From Micromonospora purpureochromogenes (lineage in GTDB: Bacteria > Actinomycetota > Actinomycetes > Mycobacteriales > Micromonosporaceae), in contig NZ_LT607410.1 in NCBI RefSeq assembly GCF_900091515.1, forward strand, positions 2,046,001 to 2,110,000: a stretch of 64,000 bases of DNA, given 5' to 3'. This document shows, piece after piece, positions 1 through 7,536 of the stretch. Under the pieces are notes generated by a model. The model did not search any database and was not told the DNA's origin. It worked only from the letters and a program-made list of their open reading frames with translations. The translations under genes and the position numbers were made by a program. Numbering within the stretch: the first letter of the stretch is position 1; every line of letters starts with the position of its first letter.

Positions 1-1
1 C

Positions 2-2224
2 TCGAACACCGGCGAGGGGATGCACCGCTTCGTCGACCCGGCCGACGGCGAGACCTACCTCTACGCGATGTCCTTCCTGGACGACGTGCAGCGGCTCTTC
101 GCCGCCTTCGACCAGCCCGACCTGAAGGCGCCGGTGACCCTGTCGGTCACCGCGCCGCCGGAGTGGACGGTCGCCGCCAACGGGCAGCTCGCCGCCAACC
201 CCCGGCCGGGGCGTTGGGAGTTCGCGCCGACCGCGCCGCTGGCCACGTACTTCGTCTCGCTGATCGCCGGCCCCTGGCACGTGCGCCGGGCCGAGCACGA
301 CGGCATCCCCCTCGGTGTCTACTGCCGGCGCTCCCTGGCCGAGCACCTGGACGCCGACATCGACGAGATCCTGACCGTCACCCGGCAGTGCTTCGACCGC
401 TTCCACCAGCTCTTCGCCGAGCGCTACCCGTTCGCCAAGTACGACCAGGCGTTCGTGCCGGAGTTCAACGCCGGCGCGATGGAGAACCCGGGTCTGGTCA
501 CCCTCCGGGACGACTACGTCTTCCGGTCGGCGGTCACCGACACCCAGCGCGAGCTGCGGGCCACCACCATCGCGCACGAGATGGCGCACATGTGGTTCGG
601 CGACCTGGTGACCATGCGGTGGTGGGACGACCTGTGGCTGAACGAGTCGTTCGCGGAGTACCTGGGCACCCGGGTGACCGCCGAGGCGACCCGCTTCGAC
701 CAGGCCTGGACGACCTTCGCGATGCGCCGCAAGGCCTGGGGATACACCGCCGACCAGCGTCCCTCCACCCACCCGGTGGCTCCGGAGGAGGTCCGCGACG
801 CCGCCCAGGGCCTGCTCAACTTCGACGGCATCTCGTACGCCAAGGGCGCCAGCGTGCTGCGGCAGCTGGTCGCCTGGCTGGGCGACGAGGCCTTCCTGGC
901 CGGCCTGAACGCCCACTTCGCCGCGCACCGGTTCGGCAACGCCACCCTGGCCGACCTGCTGGCCAGCCTCAGCTCGGCCAGCGGCCGGGACCTCACCGAC
1001 TGGGCGGAGCGCTGGCTGCGCCGCCCCCAGGTCAACACGCTGCGGATGGACACGGCGGTGGACGCCGACGGCCGCTGGGTCGACGCCGCCCTGGTGCAGA
1101 CCGCCCCGGACGCCCACCCCGTGCTGCGCCCGCACCGGGTCGGCGTGGGCCGGTACGCCCCCGACGGCACGGTGCGCCGCCTCGAGGTGGACCTCGACCC
1201 GGACACCGACAAGGGCCGCACCGAGCTGACCGCGCTGATCGGCGAGCCGGCCACCGGCCTGCTGCTGCCCAACGACGGCGACCTGACCTTCGCCAAGATC
1301 CGCCTCGACGCCGCCTCCGCCGACGCGGTGCCGATGGTGCTGCCGGGGCTGGCCGACCCGCTGGCCCGGGCGCTGCTCTGGGGTGAGGCGCTGGACGCCG
1401 CCCGGGACGGCGAGCGCCCGGTCGCCGCCGTGGTCGCGCTGATCGCGGCGGCGCTGCCCGCCGAGACCGAGGTGATCATCGCCGAGGACGTGCTCACGCT
1501 GAGCCGTGGCCTGATCGACCGCTACCTCGACCCGCTGGCCCGGGACGCCGCGCTGCTGCGGGTCGCCGGGGCGTGCGCCGCGCTGCTCGCCGGGGCGCCG
1601 GCCGGCGGCTCGTTGCAGCTCGCCGCCGCGCGGGGCCTGATCGCCGCCAGCACCGACGCCGGGCTGCTCGCCGGCTGGCTGGCCGGGGACGGGGTGCCGG
1701 AAGGGTTGGCGGTGGACACCGACCTGCGCTGGGCGCTGCTGCTGCGGCTGGTGGTGCTGGGTGCGGCGGGCGAGCCGGAGATCGCCGCGCAGGCGGCCGC
1801 CGACCGCAGCGCCACCGGGGCGGAACGGGCCGCGTGCTGCCGGGCGGCGCTGCCGGACGCCGAGGCCAAGCGGGTCGCCTGGGAGATCGTGATCAGCAGC
1901 ACCGAACTGTCCAACCGGCTGGTCGAGGCGACCGCCGAGGGCTTCTGGCAGCCCGAGCAGGTTGAGCTGACCGCGCCGTACGTCGAGCGGTACTTCGCCG
2001 ACATGCCGGCGGCCGCGCGGCTGCGTACCGCCTGGACGGCCGACCGGGTGACCACCCTGGCGTTCCCCCGGTACGCCGTGGCGCAGCCCACCCGGGAGCT
2101 GGCCGCGGCGCTGCTGGCCCGCGACGACCTGACGCCGGGCCTGCGCCGCTGGGTCACCGACCTGGACGACGACCTGCGCCGCGCGCTGGTGGCGCGGACG
2201 GCGGTGGCCGCCGCGTCGGCCTGA
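2..2224 (+). CDS. pepN: Aminopeptidase N, M1 family zinc metallopeptidase (5'-truncated by window edge)
   Basis: Cytosolic aminopeptidase that removes N-terminal residues from peptides. The reading frame is open back to base 2 and already matches the family before the first in-frame ATG at base 20, so the true start lies outside the window. Counting from that ATG, the exopeptidase motif GAMENPG is at residues 152-158 and the zinc site HEMAH at 186-190 with the third ligand E209 in NESFAEY, the canonical HExxH-x18-E. The ERAP1-like C-terminal helical domain follows to residue 734. It ends in TGA and a hairpin follows directly. Identification is secure; only the N-terminal part is missing. Confidence 0.95.
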   Translation, partial: SNTGEGMHRFVDPADGETYLYAMSFLDDVQRLFAAFDQPDLKAPVTLSVTAPPEWTVAANGQLAANPRPGRWEFAPTAPLATYFVSLIAGPWHVRRAEHDGIPLGVYCRRSLAEHLDADIDEILTVTRQCFDRFHQLFAERYPFAKYDQAFVPEFNAGAMENPGLVTLRDDYVFRSAVTDTQRELRATTIAHEMAHMWFGDLVTMRWWDDLWLNESFAEYLGTRVTAEATRFDQAWTTFAMRRKAWGYTADQRPSTHPVAPEEVRDAAQGLLNFDGISYAKGASVLRQLVAWLGDEAFLAGLNAHFAAHRFGNATLADLLASLSSASGRDLTDWAERWLRRPQVNTLRMDTAVDADGRWVDAALVQTAPDAHPVLRPHRVGVGRYAPDGTVRRLEVDLDPDTDKGRTELTALIGEPATGLLLPNDGDLTFAKIRLDAASADAVPMVLPGLADPLARALLWGEALDAARDGERPVAAVVALIAAALPAETEVIIAEDVLTLSRGLIDRYLDPLARDAALLRVAGACAALLAGAPAGGSLQLAAARGLIAASTDAGLLAGWLAGDGVPEGLAVDTDLRWALLLRLVVLGAAGEPEIAAQAAADRSATGAERAACCRAALPDAEAKRVAWEIVISSTELSNRLVEATAEGFWQPEQVELTAPYVERYFADMPAAARLRTAWTADRVTTLAFPRYAVAQPTRELAAALLARDDLTPGLRRWVTDLDDDLRRALVARTAVAAASA

Positions 2225-2245
2225 GGCGGGCCGGACGTTGGGACG

Positions 2246-2273
2246 GTCCGGCGGCCCCGACGGGCCGCCGGAC
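2246..2273 (+). terminator. Hairpin terminator after pepN
   Basis: A perfect 12-bp stem (2246-2257 with 2262-2273) with a CGAC loop sits 21 nt after the pepN stop. There is no U-tract, which is common for actinobacterial hairpin terminators. The nadD promoter -10 starts 10 nt further on. Confidence 0.6.
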
Positions 2274-2295
2274 GTCCCCGGCCTACGATCGTCGG

Positions 2296-2892
2296 GTGGA
2301 GGAAGACATCCGGCGGATCGGGATCATGGGCGGCACCTTCGACCCGATCCACCACGGGCACCTGGTGGCGGCGAGCGAGGTGGCCGACCGGTTCGGCCTG
2401 GACGAGGTGGTCTTCGTCCCGACCGGTCAGCCGTGGCAGAAGGCGGACGAGCCGGTCAGCCCCGCCGAGGACCGCTACCTGATGACGGTGATCGCCACCG
2501 CCTCCAACCCCCGCTTCCAGGTCAGCCGGGTGGACATCGACCGCAGTGGCCCCACCTACACCGTCGACACCCTGCGCGACCTGCACGCCGAGTACGGCCC
2601 GAAGGTGCAGCTCTACTTCATCACCGGCGCGGACGCGCTGGACAAGATCCTCTCCTGGAAGGACCTGGACGAGATCTTCGAGCTGGCCCACTTCATCGGT
2701 GTGACCCGCCCCGGGTTCGAGCTCACCGACAAGCACCTGCCCGCCGACACGGTGAGCCTGGTGCAGGTCCCGGCGATGGCGATCTCCTCCACCGACTGCC
2801 GCGAGCGGGTGGCCCGGGGGGAGCCGGTCTGGTACCTGCTGCCCGACGGTGTGGTGCAGTACATCGCGAAACGCCGGCTCTACCAGCGGTGA
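2296..2892 (+). CDS. nadD: Nicotinate-nucleotide adenylyltransferase
   Basis: Transfers AMP from ATP to nicotinate mononucleotide, making deamido-NAD in NAD biosynthesis. The 198-residue protein has the nucleotidyltransferase signature [11 protein letters not shown] at residues 12-22 and the ISSTxxR motif at 163-169, both diagnostic for NadD. The GTG start at 2296 lies exactly 6 nt after a TACGAT hexamer (2284-2289), so the mRNA is probably leaderless. The next gene is rsfS, a conserved actinobacterial order. Confidence 0.95.
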   Translation: MEEDIRRIGIMGGTFDPIHHGHLVAASEVADRFGLDEVVFVPTGQPWQKADEPVSPAEDRYLMTVIATASNPRFQVSRVDIDRSGPTYTVDTLRDLHAEYGPKVQLYFITGADALDKILSWKDLDEIFELAHFIGVTRPGFELTDKHLPADTVSLVQVPAMAISSTDCRERVARGEPVWYLLPDGVVQYIAKRRLYQR

Positions 2893-3002
2893 CTGCATCT
2901 GGTATGTGAGGTTCTGTCCGGATAATCGACCAGAACTGACAAGTCGTCGTGCCCCCGGGTATGAGACGCTTGGAGGGTCGTACGGTTGATCGAAGGAGAA
3001 CG

Positions 3003-3413
3003 GTGACAGTTTCCGAACGCGCTCACGAGCTGGCGATGGCCGCCGCCCAGGCCGCGGCCGACAAGAAGGCGCAGGACATCGTCATCATCGACGTGGGCGA
3101 CCAACTCGCCATCACCGACGCGTTCGTCCTCGCCGCGGCCCCCAACGAGCGTCAGGTGCTGGCCATCGTCGACGCCATCGAGGAGCGGCTGCTCGAGCTG
3201 CCGGAGAAGGCCAAGCCGGTGCGCCGCGAGGGCGAGCGGGGCGGCCGCTGGGTGCTGCTCGACTACGTCGACATCGTCGTGCACGTGCAGCACACCGAGG
3301 AGCGCGAGTTCTACGCCCTCGACCGGCTCTGGAAGGACTGCCCCCAGATCCCGTTCGTGGATCGGGACCTGGTCGAGGCGGACGCCTCCGCCGGCACCTC
3401 CACCGCGGAATGA
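3003..3413 (+). CDS. rsfS: Ribosome silencing factor RsfS
   Basis: Binds L14 on the large ribosomal subunit and blocks subunit joining when nutrients are low. The 136-residue protein shows the family core: an early alanine-rich helix, the DIVIIDVGDQ strand, and the GRWVLLDYVDIVVHV block near the middle. I chose the GTG at 3003 over an upstream in-frame ATG at 2949 because a good AGGAG (2994-2998) stands just before it and the protein then has family length. Its TGA overlaps the ATG of the next gene (ATGA), so the two are translationally coupled. Confidence 0.93.
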   Translation: MTVSERAHELAMAAAQAAADKKAQDIVIIDVGDQLAITDAFVLAAAPNERQVLAIVDAIEERLLELPEKAKPVRREGERGGRWVLLDYVDIVVHVQHTEEREFYALDRLWKDCPQIPFVDRDLVEADASAGTSTAE

Positions 3414-4057
3414 CCCGCCTGATCATCTGGCGGCACGGCAACACCGACTGGAACGCCGCCAGCCGGGTCCAGGGGCAGACCGACGTGGCGCTGAACGACC
3501 TGGGCCGCGAGCAGGCCCGCACGGCGGCGCCGCTGCTCGCGGCCCTGCGTCCGGACGCCATCGTCGCCTCCGACCTCAGCCGGGCCGCGGACACCGCCGC
3601 CGCCCTCGCGGCGGTCACCGGCCTTCCGGTACGCACCGACGTCCGGCTGCGCGAGCGGTACTTCGGCCGCTGGCAGGGGCTGGCGCTGACCGAGGTCGCC
3701 GAGCGGTTCCCCGACGAGTACGCCCGCTGGCGGGCCGGCGACCCGGACCCGGGCGCGGAGATCGAGACCCTCGACGACCTGGGCAAGCGGGTCGGTGCAG
3801 CCTTCCAGGACGCCGCCGATCTCGTCCCCGGTGGCACCGTCGTGGTCGCCACCCACGGGGGCGGGGCCCGGCAGGGCTGTGGCTACCTGCTCGGCTGGGA
3901 CCACGCGGTCCTGCGGACCGTGGGCTCCCTGCAGAACTGCCACTGGACCGAGCTGCGGTACGACGACGGCGTGAAGCGGCGTACGGTCCCGGGCTGGCAC
4001 CTGCGGGCCCACAATGTCGGTCTGATCACCCGGCCGGCGCCCGGCGAGCCGGTCTGA
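3410..4057 (+). CDS. Histidine phosphatase family protein (phosphoglycerate mutase-like)
   Basis: A 215-residue member of the histidine phosphatase superfamily. The phospho-acceptor motif RHGNT is at residues 8-12 and the second catalytic histidine is in the VVATHGGG stretch near residue 147. The substrate cannot be read from sequence; in actinomycetes a homologue regularly follows rsfS, and glucosyl-3-phosphoglycerate phosphatase and acid phosphatase activities are known in the wider family. The ATG overlaps the rsfS stop codon. Confidence 0.88.
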   Translation: MTRLIIWRHGNTDWNAASRVQGQTDVALNDLGREQARTAAPLLAALRPDAIVASDLSRAADTAAALAAVTGLPVRTDVRLRERYFGRWQGLALTEVAERFPDEYARWRAGDPDPGAEIETLDDLGKRVGAAFQDAADLVPGGTVVVATHGGGARQGCGYLLGWDHAVLRTVGSLQNCHWTELRYDDGVKRRTVPGWHLRAHNVGLITRPAPGEPV

Positions 4058-4105
4058 GTCCTCCGGCCCGGGCACGCGGCCGCGACATCGGCTAGCGTGC
4101 CGGGC

Positions 4106-4954
4106 ATGCCCGTCGCGGTCGTCACCGACTCCACCGCCTACCTCCCGCCCGAGCTGGTGCGGGCGCACCGGCTCACCGTGGTGCCCCTGACCGTCGTGCT
4201 CAACGGCGCGGAGGGGCTGGAGGGGATCGAGACCTTCCCCGCCGACGCCACCCGGGTGCTCGGCGGCCGGCGGGTCTCGGTCAGCACTTCCCGCCCGGCC
4301 CCGGAGCAGTTCGCGCGGACGTACCGGGAACTGCTCGACGGCGGCGCGGACGCCGTGCTGTCGGTGCACCTGTCGGCGGAACTCTCCGGCACCGTCGAGG
4401 CGGCCCGGCTGGCCGCCGCTGAGCTGGGCGACCGGGTCGAGGTGGTCGACAGCCGCTCCACCGGCATGGGCCTGGGCTTCCCGGTGCTCGCCGCCGCCAC
4501 GGCCGCCGCGGCCGGTGCCGACCTTCCCGGGGTACGGCAGGCCGCCCTGGACACCGTCGACCGCACCACCATCTACTTCTACGTCGACACGCTGGAGTTC
4601 CTCCGCCGCGGCGGTCGGATCAACGCGGCCGAGGCGCTGCTCGGCACCGCCCTCTCGGTCAAGCCGATCATGCACATGCCGGACGGCGCGATCGTGGTCC
4701 GGGACAAGGTGCGCACCGCCAGCCGAGGCGTGGCCCGCCTGGTCGACCTGGCCGTCGAGGCGGCCGGCGACGCCGACGTGGACCTCGGTGTGCACCACCT
4801 CGCCGCGCCGCAGCGAGCCGAACAGCTCCTCGATGCGCTCACCGAGCGGCTCGGCGACCGGCTACACGACACGTACGTCTCCGAGGCCGGCGCGGTGGTC
4901 GCCGCCCACGCCGGGCCGGGCCTGGCCAGCGTGGTCGTGCACCGCCGGCCCTGA
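4106..4954 (+). CDS. DegV family fatty-acid-binding protein
   Basis: A two-domain DegV protein of 282 residues. In this family the fold binds a fatty acid and some members (FakB) present it to a fatty acid kinase. Visible marks are the N-terminal VVTDSTAYLPPE, the STSRPAPEQF strand, the SAELSGT loop, and the LEFLRRGGRI segment. A GTG at 4097 would give three more residues, but the hexamer TAGCGT (4093-4098) overlaps it and stands 7 nt before the ATG at 4106, so a leaderless start at 4106 is more likely. Confidence 0.88.
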   Translation: MPVAVVTDSTAYLPPELVRAHRLTVVPLTVVLNGAEGLEGIETFPADATRVLGGRRVSVSTSRPAPEQFARTYRELLDGGADAVLSVHLSAELSGTVEAARLAAAELGDRVEVVDSRSTGMGLGFPVLAAATAAAAGADLPGVRQAALDTVDRTTIYFYVDTLEFLRRGGRINAAEALLGTALSVKPIMHMPDGAIVVRDKVRTASRGVARLVDLAVEAAGDADVDLGVHHLAAPQRAEQLLDALTERLGDRLHDTYVSEAGAVVAAHAGPGLASVVVHRRP

Positions 4955-4971
4955 TCTCGAAGGTGTGGACG

Positions 4972-5733
4972 ATGTCGTACGTGGTGACCGGCGGTGGCCG
5001 CGGTGTCGGCCGCGCCGTGACCGAACGGCTGCTCGACACTGGTGGCACGGTGGTGGTCGTCGAGCGGGACCCGGACGCGCTGGCGTGGCTGCCTGCGCAC
5101 CCCGCCGCTGACCGGCTGGTGCCGGTGGTCGGCGACGCGGCGGACGAAGCAGTCGCCGGGCACGCCGCCGACCTGGCCGAGGGGGCCGCGCCGCTGGCCG
5201 GCTGGGTCAACAACGCGGCGGTGTTCCGGGACGCCTCGGTGCACTCCGCGCCGCCGGCGCAGGTGTGGGACCTCATTGGACTCAACGTGCGCCCGGCCCT
5301 GGTCGGCGCGACGACGGCGGTACGCCGGTTCCTCGCCGCCGGCACCGGCGGCGCGATCGTCAACGTCTCGTCCCACCAGGCCCGCCGGCCGGTGCCGGGC
5401 TGCCTGCCGTACGCCACCGCCAAGGCGGCCGTCGAGGGGCTGACCCGGGCGCTGGCCGTGGAGTACGGGCCCCGGGGAGTACGCACCAATGCGGTCGCGC
5501 TCGGCTCGATCCACACCGAGCGGCATGCGGCGTTCCTGGCTGAGCGGGAGCCCGCTGAGGCGGAGTGGATCGAGGCGGAGCTGGCCCGGCTGCACCCGGT
5601 CGGCCGGGCCGGTCGGGTGGACGAGGTGGCGGAAGCCGTGGCGTACCTGCTCTCGGCGACCTTTGTGAACGGGGTGACCCTGCCGGTCGACGGGGGACGG
5701 GCGGTCCTGGGGCTGGACCCGGAGGCCCACTGA
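4972..5733 (+). CDS. SDR family oxidoreductase
   Basis: A classical short-chain dehydrogenase of 253 residues. It has the cofactor motif GGGRGVGRA near the N-terminus, the NNA motif, the catalytic serine in NVSSHQ, and the YATAK (YxxxK) catalytic pair. A PVDGGRAVLG tail is typical of the class. The ATG at 4972 is preceded by GAAGG at 4959-4963 with 8-nt spacing, better than the GTG at 4963. Substrate unknown. It ends 33 nt from the convergent GntR gene. Confidence 0.85.
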   Translation: MSYVVTGGGRGVGRAVTERLLDTGGTVVVVERDPDALAWLPAHPAADRLVPVVGDAADEAVAGHAADLAEGAAPLAGWVNNAAVFRDASVHSAPPAQVWDLIGLNVRPALVGATTAVRRFLAAGTGGAIVNVSSHQARRPVPGCLPYATAKAAVEGLTRALAVEYGPRGVRTNAVALGSIHTERHAAFLAEREPAEAEWIEAELARLHPVGRAGRVDEVAEAVAYLLSATFVNGVTLPVDGGRAVLGLDPEAH

Positions 5734-5766
5734 CCGCCGGGTCGGGTTACAGCTGAGCGCGTCAAC

Positions 5767-5991
5767 CTAGTCAGGTTCGGCGACGAAGACGCCTTGACCC
5801 TGTTGCCCGTAAATCAGGTTCCGCTCGTGTAGTTCCTTGACGGCCCGGTACGCGGTCGACCGTGCGACGTTGTAGATCTCGCCGATCTCGGAAACCGACG
5901 GTAGTTGTTGCCCAGGCCCGTACTCGCCAGAGCGAATCTTGGCCTCGATGTCATCGGCGACCCGCCGATAGTGCGGTGGTCTGGTTGGCAT
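5767..5991 (-). CDS. Minimal GntR-type winged-helix regulator
   Basis: Only 74 residues: a complete GntR winged helix-turn-helix (YRRVADDIEAKIRSGEYGPG, then QQLPSVSEIGEIYNVARSTAYRAVKEL, then a wing) and no effector-binding domain. GGGAGA stands about 7 nt upstream of its ATG. It diverges from the small gene at 6244, and the region between holds an iteron array over a promoter that is its likely operator. Base composition here is clearly lower in GC than the flanks. This type of stand-alone DNA-binding module is often seen in accessory loci; the target assignment is inference. Confidence 0.8.
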   Translation of the reverse strand: MPTRPPHYRRVADDIEAKIRSGEYGPGQQLPSVSEIGEIYNVARSTAYRAVKELHERNLIYGQQGQGVFVAEPD

Positions 5992-6074
5992 GATCGGCTC
6001 TCCCGGGCTTCAGCGGAGATCATGTTTCCAGCCTGAAGATGATCAGGACAAGCGGACAACCCGGCAGAGTGAGC

Positions 6075-6115
6075 ACAGTGAAAACTTGACTACAGTGAGA
6101 CAGTGGATACAGTGA
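6075..6115. promoter_or_regulatory. 17-bp-spaced ACAGTGA iterons, probable operator
   Basis: The heptamer ACAGTGA occurs at 6075-6081, 6092-6098 and 6109-6115, exactly 17 bp apart. The last two lie inside an exact 13-bp repeat (6091-6103 and 6108-6120). Near-copies sit at half steps: AGAGTGA 6066-6072 and ACAGTGG 6100-6106. The array covers the -35 to -10 region of a promoter between the GntR gene and the divergent small gene, so it is probably the GntR binding site (inference). Confidence 0.7.
6086..6113 (+). promoter_or_regulatory. Sigma-70-like promoter
   Basis: TTGACT (6086-6091), 16-bp spacer, TACAGT (6108-6113), a good primary-sigma match. It points towards the small gene at 6244, leaving a leader of about 120 nt. 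The -10 is embedded in the third iteron, so a protein bound to the iterons would block RNA polymerase. Confidence 0.65.
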
Positions 6116-6243
6116 GACAGCGTCCGGATGCTCCTGGGCTTCAGCAATCCGAGGTATCCGGACCATCCCGCCCTGGGGAGCACGACGGACGGGCTCTGCC
6201 CCCAGGGCGGGCCTTCATCGCGACGTGACGGAAGGTGCCCGGC

Positions 6244-6570
6244 GTGCCGATGGATGACGGCGAGATCACTTCCGCGGATGAGCTGTTCGCGATGATGAGG
6301 ATCATCGACGCTCACTGGAGCCGGGCACTTGACCAGCCTTGGCGAGCAGGGGGATGCCTCGAGTGCCGGGATCGGGACAATTGTCGTCAGCTTGATTGGG
6401 CTTTAGGCGTTATGGCGATGTTGCTTCCGTCATGTTCCAGAAGTAGGAGTTCACCCCTGCCGCCGGGTGACGTAGCACAACGGTCGCATGATCAGGTGAT
6501 TGTCCACATAGCAACGCCTCGTCCACAGGCACCGATCGTCGGCCGCTGGCACCTGCCCTTCCCTGCCTAG
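6244..6570 (+). CDS. Small hypothetical protein with CxxC-x5-C cluster
   Basis: About 108 residues, unrecognised. The N-terminal half looks like real protein: an acidic helix (MDDGEITSADELFAMMRIID), then W-rich sequence with cysteines CLECRDRDNC, then QLDWALGVMAML. The second half is compositionally less convincing, so an undetected frameshift or earlier functional end is possible. GGAAGG (6230-6235) is 8 nt before the GTG at 6244; an ATG at 6250 is an alternative. Its stop codon overlaps the -10 of comEA. It is paired head-to-head with the mini GntR gene. Confidence 0.5.
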   Translation: MPMDDGEITSADELFAMMRIIDAHWSRALDQPWRAGGCLECRDRDNCRQLDWALGVMAMLLPSCSRSRSSPLPPGDVAQRSHDQVIVHIATPRPQAPIVGRWHLPFPA

Positions 6571-6579
6571 CCTCGCCTC

Positions 6580-7536
6580 GTGTCACACGACGAGGAGACA
6601 ATGGTGCGGCAGCGGCTGTTCCGCCTGGTCGGGGCAACGTCGTCGGAGGGGGAAAGCTCGCGCCCCCGGCGTACCACGCCAGGAGACACCGAGCCGGCGC
6701 CAGCGCCTCGGTCGGGGCCATTCAATGAGCCGCCTCATGCATCCCGGCCCGGGCGCTTCGCCGATTCGGCCGCGCCGCCGTCCCAGCCCGGGCCCCCGCG
6801 ACATTCCGCTCCGCTGGCATCCACCGCTCGGGCGTCGGACGTGGAGGCCGACGACGGGATGCCGGTACCCGACGAGGCCAACGCGTCCGTCGCCTCGGCC
6901 TCCCGGCTGCCCGGCCCCGGCGCCTTCGATCCGGGTCGACGCGGCGTGCGGGCGCTGGCCGCCGCCGCGCTGGTTGTAGTGCTCGGGGCCGGCTTCTGGG
7001 CCTGGCGGTCCCGGCCGCAGGCCGAACCGGTCCGCCCGGTGGCGTCCGTGTCCGCACCCGAGGTGTCCACCGCCTCCGAGGCGACCGCGACCGGCTCCGG
7101 CGAGCTGGTCGTCGCGGTCGCCGGCAAGGTACGTCGCCCGGGCCTGGTGCGGGTGCCGGCAGGCGCGCGGGTCGCCGATGCGGTGCAGGCGGCCGGCGGT
7201 GCCCTCCCCGGCGTGGACGTGACCCTGCTCAACCCGGCCCGCAAGGTGGCCGACGGGGAGCTGATCCTGGTCGGAGTCGCCGCGCCGCCCGGCCAGCCCG
7301 GCGCCGCCGCGCCCCCGGCCGCCGGTGACCCGTCCGCACCGGGCGGCCTGGTCAACCTCAACACCGCGACGCTGGCCCAGCTCGACGGGCTGCCCGGGGT
7401 CGGTCCGGTGCTCGCCCAGCGCATCCTGACCCACCGCGACCAACACGGCGGGTTCCGCTCGGTCGGCGACCTCCGCCAGGTAGAGGGCATCGGCGACGCG
7501 CGCTACGAGCAGCTCAAGGACCTGGTGACGGTGTGA
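6580..7536 (+). CDS. comEA: ComEA-like helix-hairpin-helix DNA-binding protein
   Basis: A 318-residue membrane-anchored DNA-binding protein related to the DNA receptor of competence systems. A long disordered Pro/Ala/Ser N-terminal part (about 1-125) is followed by one membrane segment (about 126-147), an SLBB domain (about 177-236, beginning LVVAVAGKVRRPG) and a C-terminal double helix-hairpin-helix (VNLNTATLAQLDGLPGVGPVLAQRI). The GTG start is 6 nt after TAGCCT (6568-6573), a leaderless arrangement. The stop overlaps comEC. Confidence 0.92.
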   Translation: MSHDEETMVRQRLFRLVGATSSEGESSRPRRTTPGDTEPAPAPRSGPFNEPPHASRPGRFADSAAPPSQPGPPRHSAPLASTARASDVEADDGMPVPDEANASVASASRLPGPGAFDPGRRGVRALAAAALVVVLGAGFWAWRSRPQAEPVRPVASVSAPEVSTASEATATGSGELVVAVAGKVRRPGLVRVPAGARVADAVQAAGGALPGVDVTLLNPARKVADGELILVGVAAPPGQPGAAAPPAAGDPSAPGGLVNLNTATLAQLDGLPGVGPVLAQRILTHRDQHGGFRSVGDLRQVEGIGDARYEQLKDLVTV

